The position numbers and the translations under genes were made by a program. From Paraphaeosphaeria minitans (lineage: Eukaryota; Ascomycota; Dothideomycetes; Pleosporales; Didymosphaeriaceae), in assembly GCA_015832175.1 (NCBI GenBank), contig WJXW01000003.1:4030001-4094000 (forward strand): a stretch of 64,000 nucleotides of DNA. The letters are read 5' to 3'. Below are positions 24,149 to 35,142 of this stretch, piece by piece. The first letter of the stretch is position 1. The number at the start of each line of letters is the position of its first letter. Under the pieces are notes generated by a model. The model was not told the origin of the DNA and did not search any database. It saw only the letters and a program-made list of their open reading frames with translations.

Positions 24149-27100
24149 CTACTCAAACGTATCACTAACATATCTGTCCTCCCTAACTTTTTCCAACCAT
24201 TCATCCGCCTCTTTCTCTCCCTTCCCACTCGCCTCCCTCCAAATTTTCTTACACACGTCTGCCGTGCTCTTCCCTAGCTTCGCCGCACTCCCACACACAA
24301 ATATCTTCGCCCCATTTTGGAACAACTCCTTCAGCTCCTCTCTCTCCTCCCACATCCTATCCGGCACATACTTGTGCCCCTTCCCCTCGCTAGAGGGAGG
24401 ATTCTTCGAGAAGCACGGACGCACCGAGACGACGCCGTCTTTCTCCCACTGCGCAAGCTCATCAGCGTAAATGTAGTCTTTGGTGTGGTCACGGCAGCCG
24501 AAGTACAACAGTGCGGAACCGAAGGTGGTCTTGCGTGCTGCTTTCATGGTCGCGCGCTCCTGGATGAAGCCGCGCATGGGCGCGATGCCCGTTCCTGCAC
24601 AGATCATGATGATAGGCGTCAGAGGATCGAGCGGGAGATGGAAGTTCACGTTCGTGGAGCGCGCGTAGCAGCGGATCTTTTCGCCCGGGTCCTGGCGACG
24701 GAGGTACGTCGATGCGACGCCGTGGAACTGGCCGTGGCCCGAGAACGCGGGCTCATCATGGACATCGTAGGAGAGTGAGGCCGTCATTTTCTGCGCTGTG
24801 GTGCCGTCCTTTTGCTGGACAAATTCGACGGTAGCGAGGGGCGAGGAGGAAATACTGTATTGGCGCGGTGCGAGGGGCTGAAGCCAGTCGAGGTATTTGG
24901 AGAAGGGCAGGAGGCATTCGGGAGTGTCTTCGAGGAGATCTAGGACGGTGTAACGTTTACCAAGGATTTCTTCTCTGTGGATCTCATCTTCGAGGAAGCG
25001 TGTGAGGCTTGCACGCTTGTTTTCCGGTGTCGTATCAATCATGCCCTGGATCTGTCTTTGAGTTGCAGGAGTGCCTAGCTCGACTCGCGTCATCAGAAGG
25101 TCAAAGACAGAGATTGGAGCGTTTGGCGAAAGAAAAGCTTTGTGGGTCCCCGTGACAGTGATTGAGTCGTCCGGAGAAATCTCGAAGCGTTTAAGCGTTC
25201 GGCGGACAAGGTGAATGTTATTGATTGGCAAGACTACCAGGTAATCTCCCTAAGGTACCACTGTGTTAGCTAGATTATGCGGACATCAAATGGTTCACTT
25301 ACCGATCTATAAGACATTCCGGGTGGAAGCTCCACGTCCATGTGTTTCTTCTGTAAACCTACTCCAGGTTCGCTGATATCCCGATTGACCTTCACGATGC
25401 CGTAGCCGATATCAGGACCACCGAGGTGGGACGCAAACTTCGGCGGAGTGATTTCGACTTTCATCTCACCACCTGATACCACTGTGGATATCCCACTTGA
25501 TTTCCGGAGGTCTGTCCACATCTTTTCCTTCCAATCTTCCCATGGCCCCACAATGTCGTACTTGACGTCCACGAAACCAGTCTCGGTAAACCTCTGTGCG
25601 CCCAGTTTTTCGAATTGCTCGTCGATAAACTTCGGGACGCGATGGAAGGTGTGGGCCCATTCGCTGTTTCCTACACTGAATACTGCATAGTTAACACCCT
25701 TGAGCTGATCGTTTGTTTTGACGCTTTGGAGCCACTGGCAGAACTTCTTGGCGTTGTCTGCAGGCTTTCCCTCGTATGATGGAGATATGATGATTACAGG
25801 CTGGTCATTGGGAACGTGCTCAGTAGCAGAATTGAGTGTGCCGACTTTTGCTTTAAAGCCGAATAGGGGCGCACTGGTTTCCAACTCCTCGGCGTAGGTC
25901 TTACATGTGCCTGAATTGGAACCGTAGAGAACAGTTATCGGCTGTTCCTTGCCCGTCGGAGTGGCCCCGGCGCTGGAAACTTCGTGAGGCTTGGTTTGCC
26001 TTTGAGCTGCCGGCGATCCACCTAACGAGGCCATCAAATCGCGACCAGATCTCCTGCGGACCTTGATCTTGAATTGATCTGGCTTAATCGTTAAAGCAAC
26101 TTGGAGACCTTCCACGCATTAGCGTCTGCAAGTGATTGATTTGCTCCACTCACTCAGGTCGTAGCTAGGATCGGCCATCTCAACTTGGAAGTTCTGTACC
26201 ATCAACGCAACAGTCATGACCATTTCCTGCTCCGCGAATCCACGTCCAATGCACGACCGCATGCCGTCCCCAAAAGGCTTCCAGGCGTTGGGAGGCAGCC
26301 TCTCAAACCCACCGTTGAGAAATCGCTCGGGCTTGAACTGGTCGCCATCATCGCCCCATACCTTCGGATCACGCATGAAGGGCTTAAGGTTGAGAAGGAT
26401 CTGCCAGTCAGACTCTACCTCGTATTTCCCTGCGATCCTGGTTTTTTGTTTCGGTCCTTTCGAGTTCATGGTGATCGGGCCCATGAACCGGAGAGCTAAT
26501 TATGTTAGTGGCGTGGATTAAGTCTGAAATCTCGAGGCGTACCTTCGTAAATTGCGAACTTCACATAGATGAGTTCACTGAGGTGCTTCGGCTCGAGTGG
26601 CTTGTCACCCAACACGCGATCTACTTCTTCTTGGACCGCCATGTACTTCTCGGGATTCTTCAACAAATGGTAGAAGAGAAAGGACAGGGTGCCGCTTGTC
26701 GTCTCATGACCGGCGACTAGGAAAGTGACCATATTGTTGATCACGCTCTTGTGTGTCATTTTCTAGAATAATTCAGACTTTGACACAAACGCTCGGTGCG
26801 AAGGGGCGTGTTTTCGGCTTACCTCTCCGGTCTCAGGGTCCTTTCCCTCCAGCATGGGATTTAGAAGATCCTTGCTATCCGGCTGAGGATGCCTGATACG
26901 CTCCTGGATAATTTCGTTACAGAGATCTCGCATTGCTTTGATCTCCGCATCTGTTTTCGCAGCCGTAAGAAAGCGCAACTTGTTCTGAACCGCAAGGAGG
27001 GTGCCCCTCACACCACATTCGCGAAGGACATCCGTCATGTGCGTGCAAAACCAATGCGGCGCATCCGAGTAGAAATTATTGAACCTATATCCGAAAGCAC

Positions 27101-27578
27101 AGAGACCAATCGCGTCGAATGTGAGATCCGTAAACTCAGCGGACGTATCGAGAACGTTGTCCGGGCCGAAGCGGTCCCATCGGAGCAGCATCTGCGATAT
27201 GATGTCCATCATACCACCCCACATCTTCCGGATGCCCATGGGTCCAAATACAGGCATTAGGATTCTATGGGCAACGCCCCAGTTGTGTTCTTCGGTATGA
27301 GCCGTGAACAGACCATCGCCGGTCAATGCACGGACTTCCTTGAGGCTGCCAGAAACTTGCTTGCCGAAGCGGCTCCAGTCGCAGCAGTCGTTGACCGTCT
27401 CGTAAGAGGAACATACGACCAATGTTCGGCCGCCTAATTTGAGTTTGAAGATTTCGCCATAGACCTCGGCGAGGTGCCACATGGAAGCAGAAATATTAGT
27501 CGGATCCAAGTCGCCAACATTTCCGAAGAGGAGGGAGGGTGGTGGCTGGGGAATGGGGATGGGCTCTTGCGACGCCAT
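24149..27578 (-). CDS. CYP505-type self-sufficient cytochrome P450 fused to NADPH reductase
   Basis: Exons 26823-27578, 26543-26762, 26154-26495, 25303-26108 and 24149-25249 join in frame (introns 45-60 bp) to 1074 residues, the usual length for the P450-BM3/P450foxy family. In order: P450 domain with I-helix AGHETTSG, K-helix EALR and heme loop FGDGMRSCIG (Cys about 407); flavodoxin/FMN domain (VLYGSNSGTCKTYAEEL); FAD domain (APRQYSISSSP); NADPH site (CAGTGIAPMRGF, VCGSAAKLG). Known members are soluble or peripheral fatty-acid subterminal hydroxylases fed by their own reductase. All catalytic residues appear intact. One junction (26109/26153) uses a GGAAG acceptor rather than a pyrimidine-rich one, chosen because it alone keeps frame. 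The downstream SDR and methyltransferase lie on the same strand. Confidence 0.9.
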
Positions 27579-28224
27579 TTTTTGCGTTGTGAGGGTTACT
27601 GTGTTTATGGTTATCAGAACGCGTGGGTGGCTTTATAGACAAAGTCTTTGGTCCAAATGCGATTACAACGTCGTCCCGCATATTCGTATGTGGTGTGTCA
27701 TCGCTAGATGCAACCAGTGGACAACATCTACGGGGCCGCCGGGTTTCGATTGGGAGGGTCCGAACGGTACCGCTTCTAGATTAGGTAGTTTCGGATGACC
27801 GAGTGCACGTAAATGCGAAGTTCGCCTTGTGAGAATCTGGATCAATATCTCAAGGAGCCTCGGCTGCAAATTCAAAGATTGTACTGGTTCCAAATGCCAT
27901 ATGTGATGTAGCTGTCAGATCTCCTCGGTGAAATTGATGAAATAATAGCCTACATGGGCCTCAGCACCATCAACAAGACCAAGGACTACTATGCCGCTTC
28001 GCGCGACCCTAAGCTGGTTCGGCCGAACTAGGATGAGGCCGGTTAGCCTCATGCAGTTGGAGTTACTTCGCGCACCTGGAAAACCCCACCCAGTAGCATC
28101 AGGGTCCAATCATGTTACGGACGTAGGCATAGCAATAAGACGACGAAGAAGAAGTTGCTGAATAAGGCAGACACATGCGTAGGCATATCGAATACCGCTG
28201 TTTGCAATATTGTTTCCTATCTAC
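27579..28224. other. Intergenic between the CYP505 start and the SDR stop
   Basis: About 650 bases with only short overlapping ORFs that match nothing recognised. It should hold the CYP505 promoter and the SDR 3' end. Confidence 0.4.
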
Positions 28225-29228
28225 CTACCACTCGATGGGCTTCTCGTTCTGCCAAAATTCTCCTGTCGCCCCCTTGATGTCAGCCAATGCAAGTAGCACC
28301 GGCGTCTGGGCGCCTTCGTCAGGCGATTTGGTTCCGTTGCCTTTGGTCATGTCGGTGTTCACGTAGCCTGGGCAGCAGGCGTTCACCAGGATCTTGCTAC
28401 CCTTCTCCTGTTCAGCTCGAGCAAGCGCCTTGGTAGCGCCAATCAGCCCAGCCTTCGAAACAGCATATGCGGCGCTTGGATACCCCGCCTCCTTCTCGGT
28501 ACCAGCTTCCACGGCTAACATGAAGTCCTTCATAATGCTACTGATATCGTCCTCTGTCTTGGCTGCGAGGAATCGCATTCGCACGTCGTCAGAGTACTTG
28601 CTGAGGTGGCCAGCCATGCTTGCCAGATTGACAATTCTTCCTTCTGGCTTGAGAAGCGGTAAAAATTTATGGCACGCTTCCATGGTGTTGTAGTAGTTAC
28701 AACCCAAGGTGATTTTGACGAGCTTGGCATCTACATGGTCAGCGGATTTCTCGACGCACGGAATGACATACTAAAGCCATCAACGGCAATTCCTGCATTG
28801 TTGATAATGAAGTCGATGCCGTCCCCGTGCGTTTGTTTAATGTGCGCTGCAAAAGTGTCCAGGCTCTTCTGATCCGTTATATCTAATTGACGATACTCAA
28901 TCTCAGATTGACCTCCGTCACTCTTCAAGGCCTTTGCTTGTTTGAGCTGGGCATCATTGTGAAGGTGCTTCACAGCGGCTTCACCTCGGCCCTGATCGCG
29001 AGCAGTGAGGTATATCAAGAAAGAGCCACTGTTTAGGGGTGACTTCGGGTACTGCAGTGCTAGCTGTCGGACTGTTCCAGGTCAGAGGGACAAAGCAACG
29101 TGGTGTGAGGGGTGCATACCAATCGCAAGCCCAATTCCCTAGGTCCGGTTAGTCGCAGCCTCTAGGTTTCGCGGGGTTGCACATGCCTTGTTGGCGCCTG
29201 TCACCACTCCTATGCGAGAGTAGGTCAT
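28225..29228 (-). CDS. SDR-family carbonyl reductase (CBR1-like)
   Basis: Exons 29187-29228, 29120-29138, 28772-29071 and 28225-28730 give 288 residues. The Rossmann motif VTGANKGIG is split by the first intron (29139-29186), whose donor is GC (AAG|GCATGT) with an actaac branch site and CTAG acceptor; the other introns are GT-AG. Seen: NNAG, the catalytic SxnYxxxK set (NLASMAG and YAVSKAG), and [10 protein letters not shown]. These are the hallmarks of monomeric carbonyl reductases that reduce ketones or quinones with NADPH. Cytosolic, no signal. It shares strand with the CYP505 and methyltransferase genes. Confidence 0.85.
29139..29186 (-). other. GC-AG intron in the carbonyl reductase gene
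   Basis: The donor reads AAG|GCATGT on the minus strand; the 48-bp intron ends GACTAACCGGACCTAG. Removing it restores the invariant GANKGIG motif in frame, and no GT donor does so. GC donors are a minor class in fungi. Confidence 0.75.
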
Positions 29229-29490
29229 GATGGAATATGTTGTTGAATTGACAAGTTTGATATGGTGTAAACTATTCAACTTGGTGTGATACGAGCAATC
29301 CCACTCTTGACAGGGTCAGACGTCATCGACTAGCGCTGCTCATTGAGACAATACGCTAAGCCGGATTGAGCTACTTCTTCGATCAGTCCACCTAACAATA
29401 AAGCCGGGAGCGATCATCATCGGGACACAATTGTCACTCTCGGTGAATCTCTATCTTAGTCAAAGGCCATGGCCCTTGACATGGCCCAGT

Positions 29491-30378
29491 CTATCTCTTC
29501 TTTATCAACTCTCCTACAACGTAAGGGACCACATTCTCCGGTTGCACGTACTGCAACTGAAACGTCTCCCATTCTCCAGCCTCTCGTAGGTACTCACGCG
29601 TGTCCCGCTGCATCTCGCATCCGCCCAAGAAGAAAGACCAGCCCATTGTTGCATATACAAACTGCATCACCCTCGCCGCGATGCTACCCTCAGTCTGCCA
29701 CGGATTAACAACATGCTCGCAGATGACCATTCTGCCTCCAGGCTTCAACAACGTATAAAGTCCTTTGATCGTTTCTCTGGGACGAGGCACCCCACAAAGT
29801 ACCCTCAGACAACAAATCTCGTCGAACGCCCCATCTTCAGCTGTTGCTCTCCCCCCGCTCGAGCCCAAAAGTCCAGTTTTATGCAAAGCAGGAATCAAGC
29901 TCTCCGGCTCACCTCCGCACAGCAGTGCATGGTATTTCTCACCGAAGCCAGCCTCCCGCGCATTCTCCAATAGGCCCTCGTGCAAGTCCCCAGCGGGCTC
30001 AGCACCATAGATGGCGGTGATGCCCTCGGGAACGAACCGTTTTAGTAGCTCTCCTGACCCTGGCCCGACATCGAGAATGAGGCCGCGGCTTTTGCCGAGA
30101 AGGGCGTCAAGGGGACCAGGCATCTCCTGGGACATGGTGGCGCCAATTTTCTTCCACATGCGGGCGAAGGCTTTGTAGCGTATGTATGTGAGGTTGAAGA
30201 CTTTGGCTGGCTGTCGGTCAAGGAACAGTGTTTCCAGGATGGTCATAACGAAATCTTGTATCGTGAGCATAGTCTGAGTATGATAATAGATAGATCTGCG
30301 TCCGTACGATAGATGCCCATCCCAAACAGAAGCGACGGCCATAATAGTCGCGGGAAAGGCAGCAGGCTTTGGATCCAT
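29491..30378 (-). CDS. Class I SAM-dependent methyltransferase
   Basis: A single open frame of 295 residues from ATG 30378. SAM-binding motif I is clear (LILDVGPGSGELLKRF, about residue 100), an acidic residue follows at the motif II position (YGAEPAGDLHEG), and a post-motif LLKPGGRMVICEHV is the usual motif III region. The C-terminal VYATMGWSFFLGGCEMQRDT resembles METTL7/UbiE-type enzymes acting on hydrophobic small molecules. The substrate cannot be read. The N-terminal 35 residues look less conserved, and a missed intron there is possible. It is divergent from the AYR1-like gene. Confidence 0.7.
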   Translation of the reverse strand: MDPKPAAFPATIMAVASVWDGHLSYGRRSIYYHTQTMLTIQDFVMTILETLFLDRQPAKVFNLTYIRYKAFARMWKKIGATMSQEMPGPLDALLGKSRGLILDVGPGSGELLKRFVPEGITAIYGAEPAGDLHEGLLENAREAGFGEKYHALLCGGEPESLIPALHKTGLLGSSGGRATAEDGAFDEICCLRVLCGVPRPRETIKGLYTLLKPGGRMVICEHVVNPWQTEGSIAARVMQFVYATMGWSFFLGGCEMQRDTREYLREAGEWETFQLQYVQPENVVPYVVGELIKKR

Positions 30379-30899
30379 AGCGGCGAAGGCATTGTATAGA
30401 ACCGGATAGGCTCTACAGTGCTATTTGAAGATCTTGTTTCAGCAGAGAAGGTACACAAACTATACCTGACGATGCTGGTGGGAGTAGATACCTAAGCGGC
30501 CGGTGTTCCTTAGAAGAAGGCCCTCTACAAGCCTACGCGCTCTATATAGGTACACAGATTCCGAGCCATATCGGCTCCCGCAATTACTGATCCGTGTAGT
30601 CGGCGATTGATTGCGGTTTTGCGTTCATTTTTTAGTCATCGGTCTATACAATTTGGTGGCATGATCGTGCTCTCAGCTCTCACGTGCAATGCGCGAGTGA
30701 ACGCGGGGTACCTAGCACGACGCGTACGCGTGGAAAGAATCCCCAGCATGGTCATAGCTTCTCTGTGCCTCGGTTCGCTCAACGATTGCGGCGGCGCTAC
30801 CGATTCTTGGAGGCAAACTCAACAGTATTTCGTCTAAGACCTCATTTCGGGATTGTGTTTGAAGACAATTCTGTTGTTGAAGAGTCGGTTTTGGAAAAG
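30379..30899. promoter_or_regulatory. Divergent promoter region, methyltransferase and AYR1-like genes
   Basis: About 520 bases between two outward-facing starts with no coding potential recognised; bidirectional promoter by position. A palindromic ACGCGTACGCGT-like stretch lies near 30,718-30,730. Confidence 0.45.
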
Positions 30900-31900
30900 A
30901 TGGCAGAGCAGAGGAAACGCTATGCGCTTGTCACAGGGTACGTCATTACTATTACTCAACGCGACACCTACAAAAAAGCCGCTCCACTCAAATCAGCACA
31001 CCTAACGACTATAGCTGTACACCTGGAGGCATAGGTCACTACCTGGCCCTCGAATTCGCCGCCAAAGGTCAGGCTCTTCGCTCGATTCCTCGTATTCCAC
31101 ACTCACCATCCACAGGCTTCCACGTCCTAGCCACCGTCCGCAATCCCGCCAAATACACTCCCCCAAACGAACAGATAACCTACCTTCCCCTCGAGCTCCC
31201 CGGCGATGAATCGATATCAAACCTGCGCGACCGCGTCTCCGAGATCACGGGAGGAAGGCTCGACGTCCTGTACAACAACGCAGGGCGCAGCTACACCGTC
31301 GCCGCGACGGATATCGACATGCGCGAAGTGCAGGAGACTTTCGACGCAAACGTCTTCTCCGTTATGAGGCTCTGCCAGATCTTCACGCCCATGCTCATCG
31401 AAGCTAAGGGTACGATTGTACAAACGGGCAGCTTGGCGGGCGTGATGCCGTACGTCTTTGCCAGCGTATACGCAGCGTCCAAGGCGGCGTTGCACGCGTA
31501 CTCGGATGTACTACGCGTGGAGCTTGCGCCGCTAGGCGTGCGCGTCATCACGATCGTGACGGGCGGCGTGAAGTCGAACATTGCGCGGACGCATCGCGAG
31601 TTGCCGAAGAGCAGTTACTACGTGCCTATTGCAGATCAGTATGAGAAGAGGTTGACGCTGAGCCAGCAGATGGGCATGGATACGCAGCAGTATGCGAGGA
31701 GCTGTGTTGGGCATGTCATCGGTGGTGAGAGCTGGTTTGGGGCTGTGAAGAAGAGGTGGGTGTGGGAGGGAAAGATGAGTTGGGTCGTGTGGTTTGGGTG
31801 GACGTACCTGCCCCGGGGTGTGCTTGATTGGTATTTTAAGTCGAAGTTCCAGCTAGGAAGCTTGAGGGGGACGGTTGGGCCGGATAAGAAGAGGATGTGA
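30900..31900 (+). CDS. AYR1: SDR, AYR1-like 1-acyldihydroxyacetone-phosphate reductase
   Basis: Exons 30900-30937, 31015-31067 and 31116-31900 give 291 residues. Joining restores the cofactor motif TGCTPGGIGHYLALEF, then NNAGRSY and the catalytic Ser (TGSLAG) and YAASKAA. After the SDR core comes an IARTHRELP region and a short hydrophobic C-terminal stretch (WVVWFGWTYLPRGVL) that could anchor it in ER or lipid-droplet membrane. Yeast AYR1 reduces 1-acyl-DHAP to lysophosphatidate with NADPH. The second intron has a weak GTCAGG donor, accepted because it restores AAKGFHVLAT. Many fungal cluster SDRs belong to the same subfamily, so a secondary-metabolite role is an alternative. Confidence 0.75.
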
Positions 31901-32058
31901 GCAGAACCAAGGAAAACATCTATTGTGCAAGAAGAAATATTAGCGCAGCATCACGTGTCTAATCAATATGGAAGTTGCACCCAGTACAGCTCAGCCTGAT
32001 CACTTCCCATCATTCGAAGCGTCGTCCCATCTTCAGCTTTGTACCTTTTCCTAGTCAA

Positions 32059-32352
32059 ATGGAAGTCAGAGTTCAACGCTCTCTGCAGAATATGGACCCG
32101 TTAACGGCAGTCGGCCTAGGGACCGATATACTACGGTTTGTACAGGTCGCAGCGAAACTCGTAGGGACGACGAAGGACATTCATCATTCTGTGGAAGGGG
32201 CTACGGCTGAAAATGTTGTCTTGGAGAAAGTCATGACCGCACTAAGAAGCCATCAAAATCGGTTGCAAGCAAAGGCCAGGGGCGACGCTTCTATCAGTCT
32301 GGAGAAAGTGTCGGAAACCCACAAAGAACTCGCAAAGCTACTTCCTGGCTGA
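32059..32352 (+). pseudogene. N-terminal fragment of a fungal NLR/STAND protein
   Basis: A short ORF with MDPLTAVGLGTDILRFVQ, AAKLVGTTKDIHHS and ATAENVVLEKV. This is the pattern of the helical N-terminal domain (fungal STAND/Helo-like N) that precedes NACHT or NB-ARC in fungal NLRs. It stops after about 97 residues (KELAKLLPG), and no nucleotide-binding motif follows, so it is a truncated relic. It may extend through an unrecognised intron, but no matching frame was found. Confidence 0.5.
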
Positions 32353-34392
32353 GACGCTGGAAGGAGTGTGTATCAGCCTTACCCAGTTTGTGACCTTGTG
32401 AGAGCAAGACAGCAGTTGAATATCTTTCCTCTCTGCCCTGTAACCACTCGTACCCTGGACCACACAGAATGGCCGCTATAGTTGAAGAGGCGGCAAAGCT
32501 AGCAGTGAACACTGCCATCGAGGATGTGGAATTCTCTGCTATCGATATCAATGCACAGTTAGATCTAGGACATGAATGTGAGCGTGCCAAGATCAAAGAA
32601 CAGGAGGTAGGTGAGACTTACGATCTAGAAGATAACTAAAACGTCCAGGACGACTCTGAGAGGGTATCTAAACATCTTAGGCATCTGAAGTTTGTGAAGA
32701 TGAAAATTACGAAGTGTACGATCTGGACGATAAAGATTTTGAGCACAAGGATTCCGAATCTGGAGACTCTCTCCGACAATCTATGTCGAATGACACTATC
32801 ATTGACAGGTAAGCGAAGTTGACGTGTTCTCGTAGCCACTGAGCATACATGGCTGGGTGTTCCAACAAGTTCCACTTGCGCCACATGTGCTGTATTGTGG
32901 GGGGAGGCAGATTTACTAGCTGTGCACCAAAAAGGTATACTCTGAAGACAGTTACATCGATTATACCGTCACGCTAAAAATCCCTGGCAAAGTATGACTG
33001 GAATGCGTGCGCGAGTGACTTCAGCCACGGGCAGTTCACGAAGCAGAGCCACCGACTACCAGCGCTGCATGAGGTTGTGCGGCACTTTGCGGAGCGAACG
33101 GAACATACCTTTCACCTGGGTCTGTGGAAAGAGAGCCTAGTGCAGGACTCGCTACCTGATGTGCCCTCTTAGACTTGGGTGAAGCTGCATATGTGTGATC
33201 TCTATTAGCAGCGGAAAGTACGACCACAACGTAGGTGAAAGCAGTCGAAGTCGCGTGGAAATCGATCACACTTGTTTCGGAACTAGCCTTGACGAGACTG
33301 GTACTTGAAGGGTCGCTTCGGAAGCACACATTGCAGTGGGTAGACTTACAGGCCACGATGTTTTCTACATTTAGGGAAGACGAGCAAATATACTGCGCGT
33401 GGGAGCGTGCGGACAGCGATGTCCTGCGACTGTCACTCCCAGCCTTTGTACGACTAGTCAACTTGCTTAGAAAAATAGACGCAAGGACCGAAATAGTAAC
33501 TGTGGCGTATGAGATACATGCGTAGGGCCTGTAGGCCCTACAGGACGAGCTCCTAAAAAGAGCTCACATGACCTAGACGAGCTTCCCACTCAGCTTACTA
33601 CTTTCTTTTGTAACCTAAGGCTATATAGACGCACCTCTAAGCAGGCTTCTCCTGTTCAGTGACACTACACTTGATTACCCTAAGCAGTATCTTCTAGCTC
33701 AGCTCCACAGTAACACACTGGTTCATCGAGCTGGATATTCCTGAAGACGACATGATTTTACGGTCAGTGGTATTGGCTGCAGTTTCCAGTTCAAATCACG
33801 TCGCCACCATGTCATCCTCGGCTTCTGCATTTCTCGATTCCATGAACGTATTTGATCGGCCCAAGAGAAGACGGGCTCATATTTCGGGGTACGACGGCGT
33901 TCAAATACCCATAATAGTCGCAAGCCCGAATTCCTAGTGGTCAGCTCTTCCTCAAAACTTGATCCCGTTGAGCCAAGCAAGAACTGCGGAGGTGACGGAT
34001 GTGATCATGAGAAAATGATAGTGTCTAAGCAAACCATGAAGTGGGGAGTACTTGAGCTCAGTGCAAATGATTAACTTGGATTGTTCAACACGAGACGCCC
34101 ATTTTACTACAACCAGTCTGAAACAGCAATCATGTCTATGTAGCTGCCTTATTATTTTTTGAGCTGATCATGGATGTACTGCAATGTTTGTGATGAAAAA
34201 AGCTTAAAACCAGGTTCCAGTATACCATGTCAAGCACACTCCACTGCACTGAGCTCCAGAGAGTCTTGTGGATGCACAAGTCCCCGTAGAATGTGTGACA
34301 GCGTCGAGTATAAACATCCAGGAAAAGTTGTTCCTACTTAAGGCTGCTCCTCTATACAACAAAACACCAGAGCCCCGCCCCCCTCACCCGTC
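32353..34392. other. Gene-poor stretch with uncertain small ORFs
   Basis: Two short plus-strand frames could be exon relics: 32469-32639 (MAAIVEEAAKLAVNTAIEDV, helical, acidic) and 33235-33525 (97 residues including a WVDLQATMFSTF segment). Neither is recognised, and no splice model joins them convincingly to the NLR fragment. The rest holds nothing recognised apart from the palindrome at 33528-33544. Confidence 0.35.
33528..33544. repeat. 17-bp perfect palindrome
   Basis: CCTGTAGG-C-CCTACAGG, followed 6 bases later by a second short inverted pair (GAGCTC ... GAGCTC). It could be a transposon end or hairpin; no partner end was found. Confidence 0.4.
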
Positions 34393-35142
34393 CTACTTCA
34401 CATAGTCCACACAACCCTCATATGTCTGCTTGTTACTGCCACTCCACCAGAACAACTGCAGCGCACACTTGCCTCCAGCATCGCACGCCGAACCCAGCGT
34501 CCTCGGAATCCTCACATTGAAGTCAACTACCACCCTCAATCAGCACACCTCCAAGCCCCATCACCAGTCCAAGGGGTAGACGCAGACGCATCATCATTCC
34601 CACCCCGGCCAACGTCATCCGGCAACACGCTCCAAGTCTTCAGCGGCGCTCCAAGCGCGGTGTTCGTCTCCAAATCGACCACGGAGACATTCTGTATGTC
34701 GTCAAGCCCACACCATCTTGACCTCGAATGTGATGACCGAAAGGGAGAAAGAAACATCTCACAGCCCAGCCCGGCTTATGCGCCGCCACGAGATCCACAC
34801 GAAAAGGCACAATCTATACTTCGTCAGCCCCCATCGTTCCACCTTCGTATTCTGATTCGTGACGGACCTATCCAGCTGCGTAGCTCTTATACACCCCCAG
34901 CGTTATCACCCCAACTGGCATCCGCGACACAGATATGCGTCGCACTTGTAGCTCGCATCTGTCTTTGCGGCCGCGCTCTTAATGGGACCGGCAGGGTCGG
35001 AGGCGAGTTTGGAAGCGACTGGCAGGCCGCAGAGGGATGTGTGTGTTGGGCCTGCGGTTCGGGGCGTGGGCGTCTTCAGGACGGCATGGGCGGTGGCTTG
35101 GGCTGCGAGTGCAACATGGCGCAGACGATTCAAGCTTTGCAT
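34393..35142 (-). pseudogene. Disrupted secreted LPMO-like (chitin-binding type-4) protein gene
   Basis: Minus strand from ATG 35142: a signal peptide (MQSLNRLRHVALAAQATA) followed directly by His-Ala-Val-Leu, as in lytic polysaccharide monooxygenases whose mature N-terminal His binds copper. Then TPTPRTAGPTHTSLCG, YKCDAYLCRG, and after likely introns VPFRVDLVAAHKPGWA, NVSVVDLETNTALG, NDDASASTPWTGDG, and a C-terminal block with CDAGGKCALQLFWW and YEGCVDYVK. These blocks lie in several frames. One change (after GWA) fits a clean GTGAGA...ACAG intron, but the shift near 34,540-34,560 (between TGDG and DFNVRIP) does not fit any intron and needs frameshifts. Probably a recent pseudogene. The LPMO class is not determined. 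Confidence 0.55.

Noticed and set aside
24084..24778. Plus-strand frames of 128 and 153 codons opposite the CYP505 reductase
   Set aside because: Antisense to NADPH-binding and FAD-domain exons; Ser/Pro/Leu-rich with no motif.
33036..33461. Minus-strand frame of 141 codons
   Set aside because: Overlaps an equally plausible plus-strand frame; Ser/Thr/Ala-rich with no recognisable domain or splice context.
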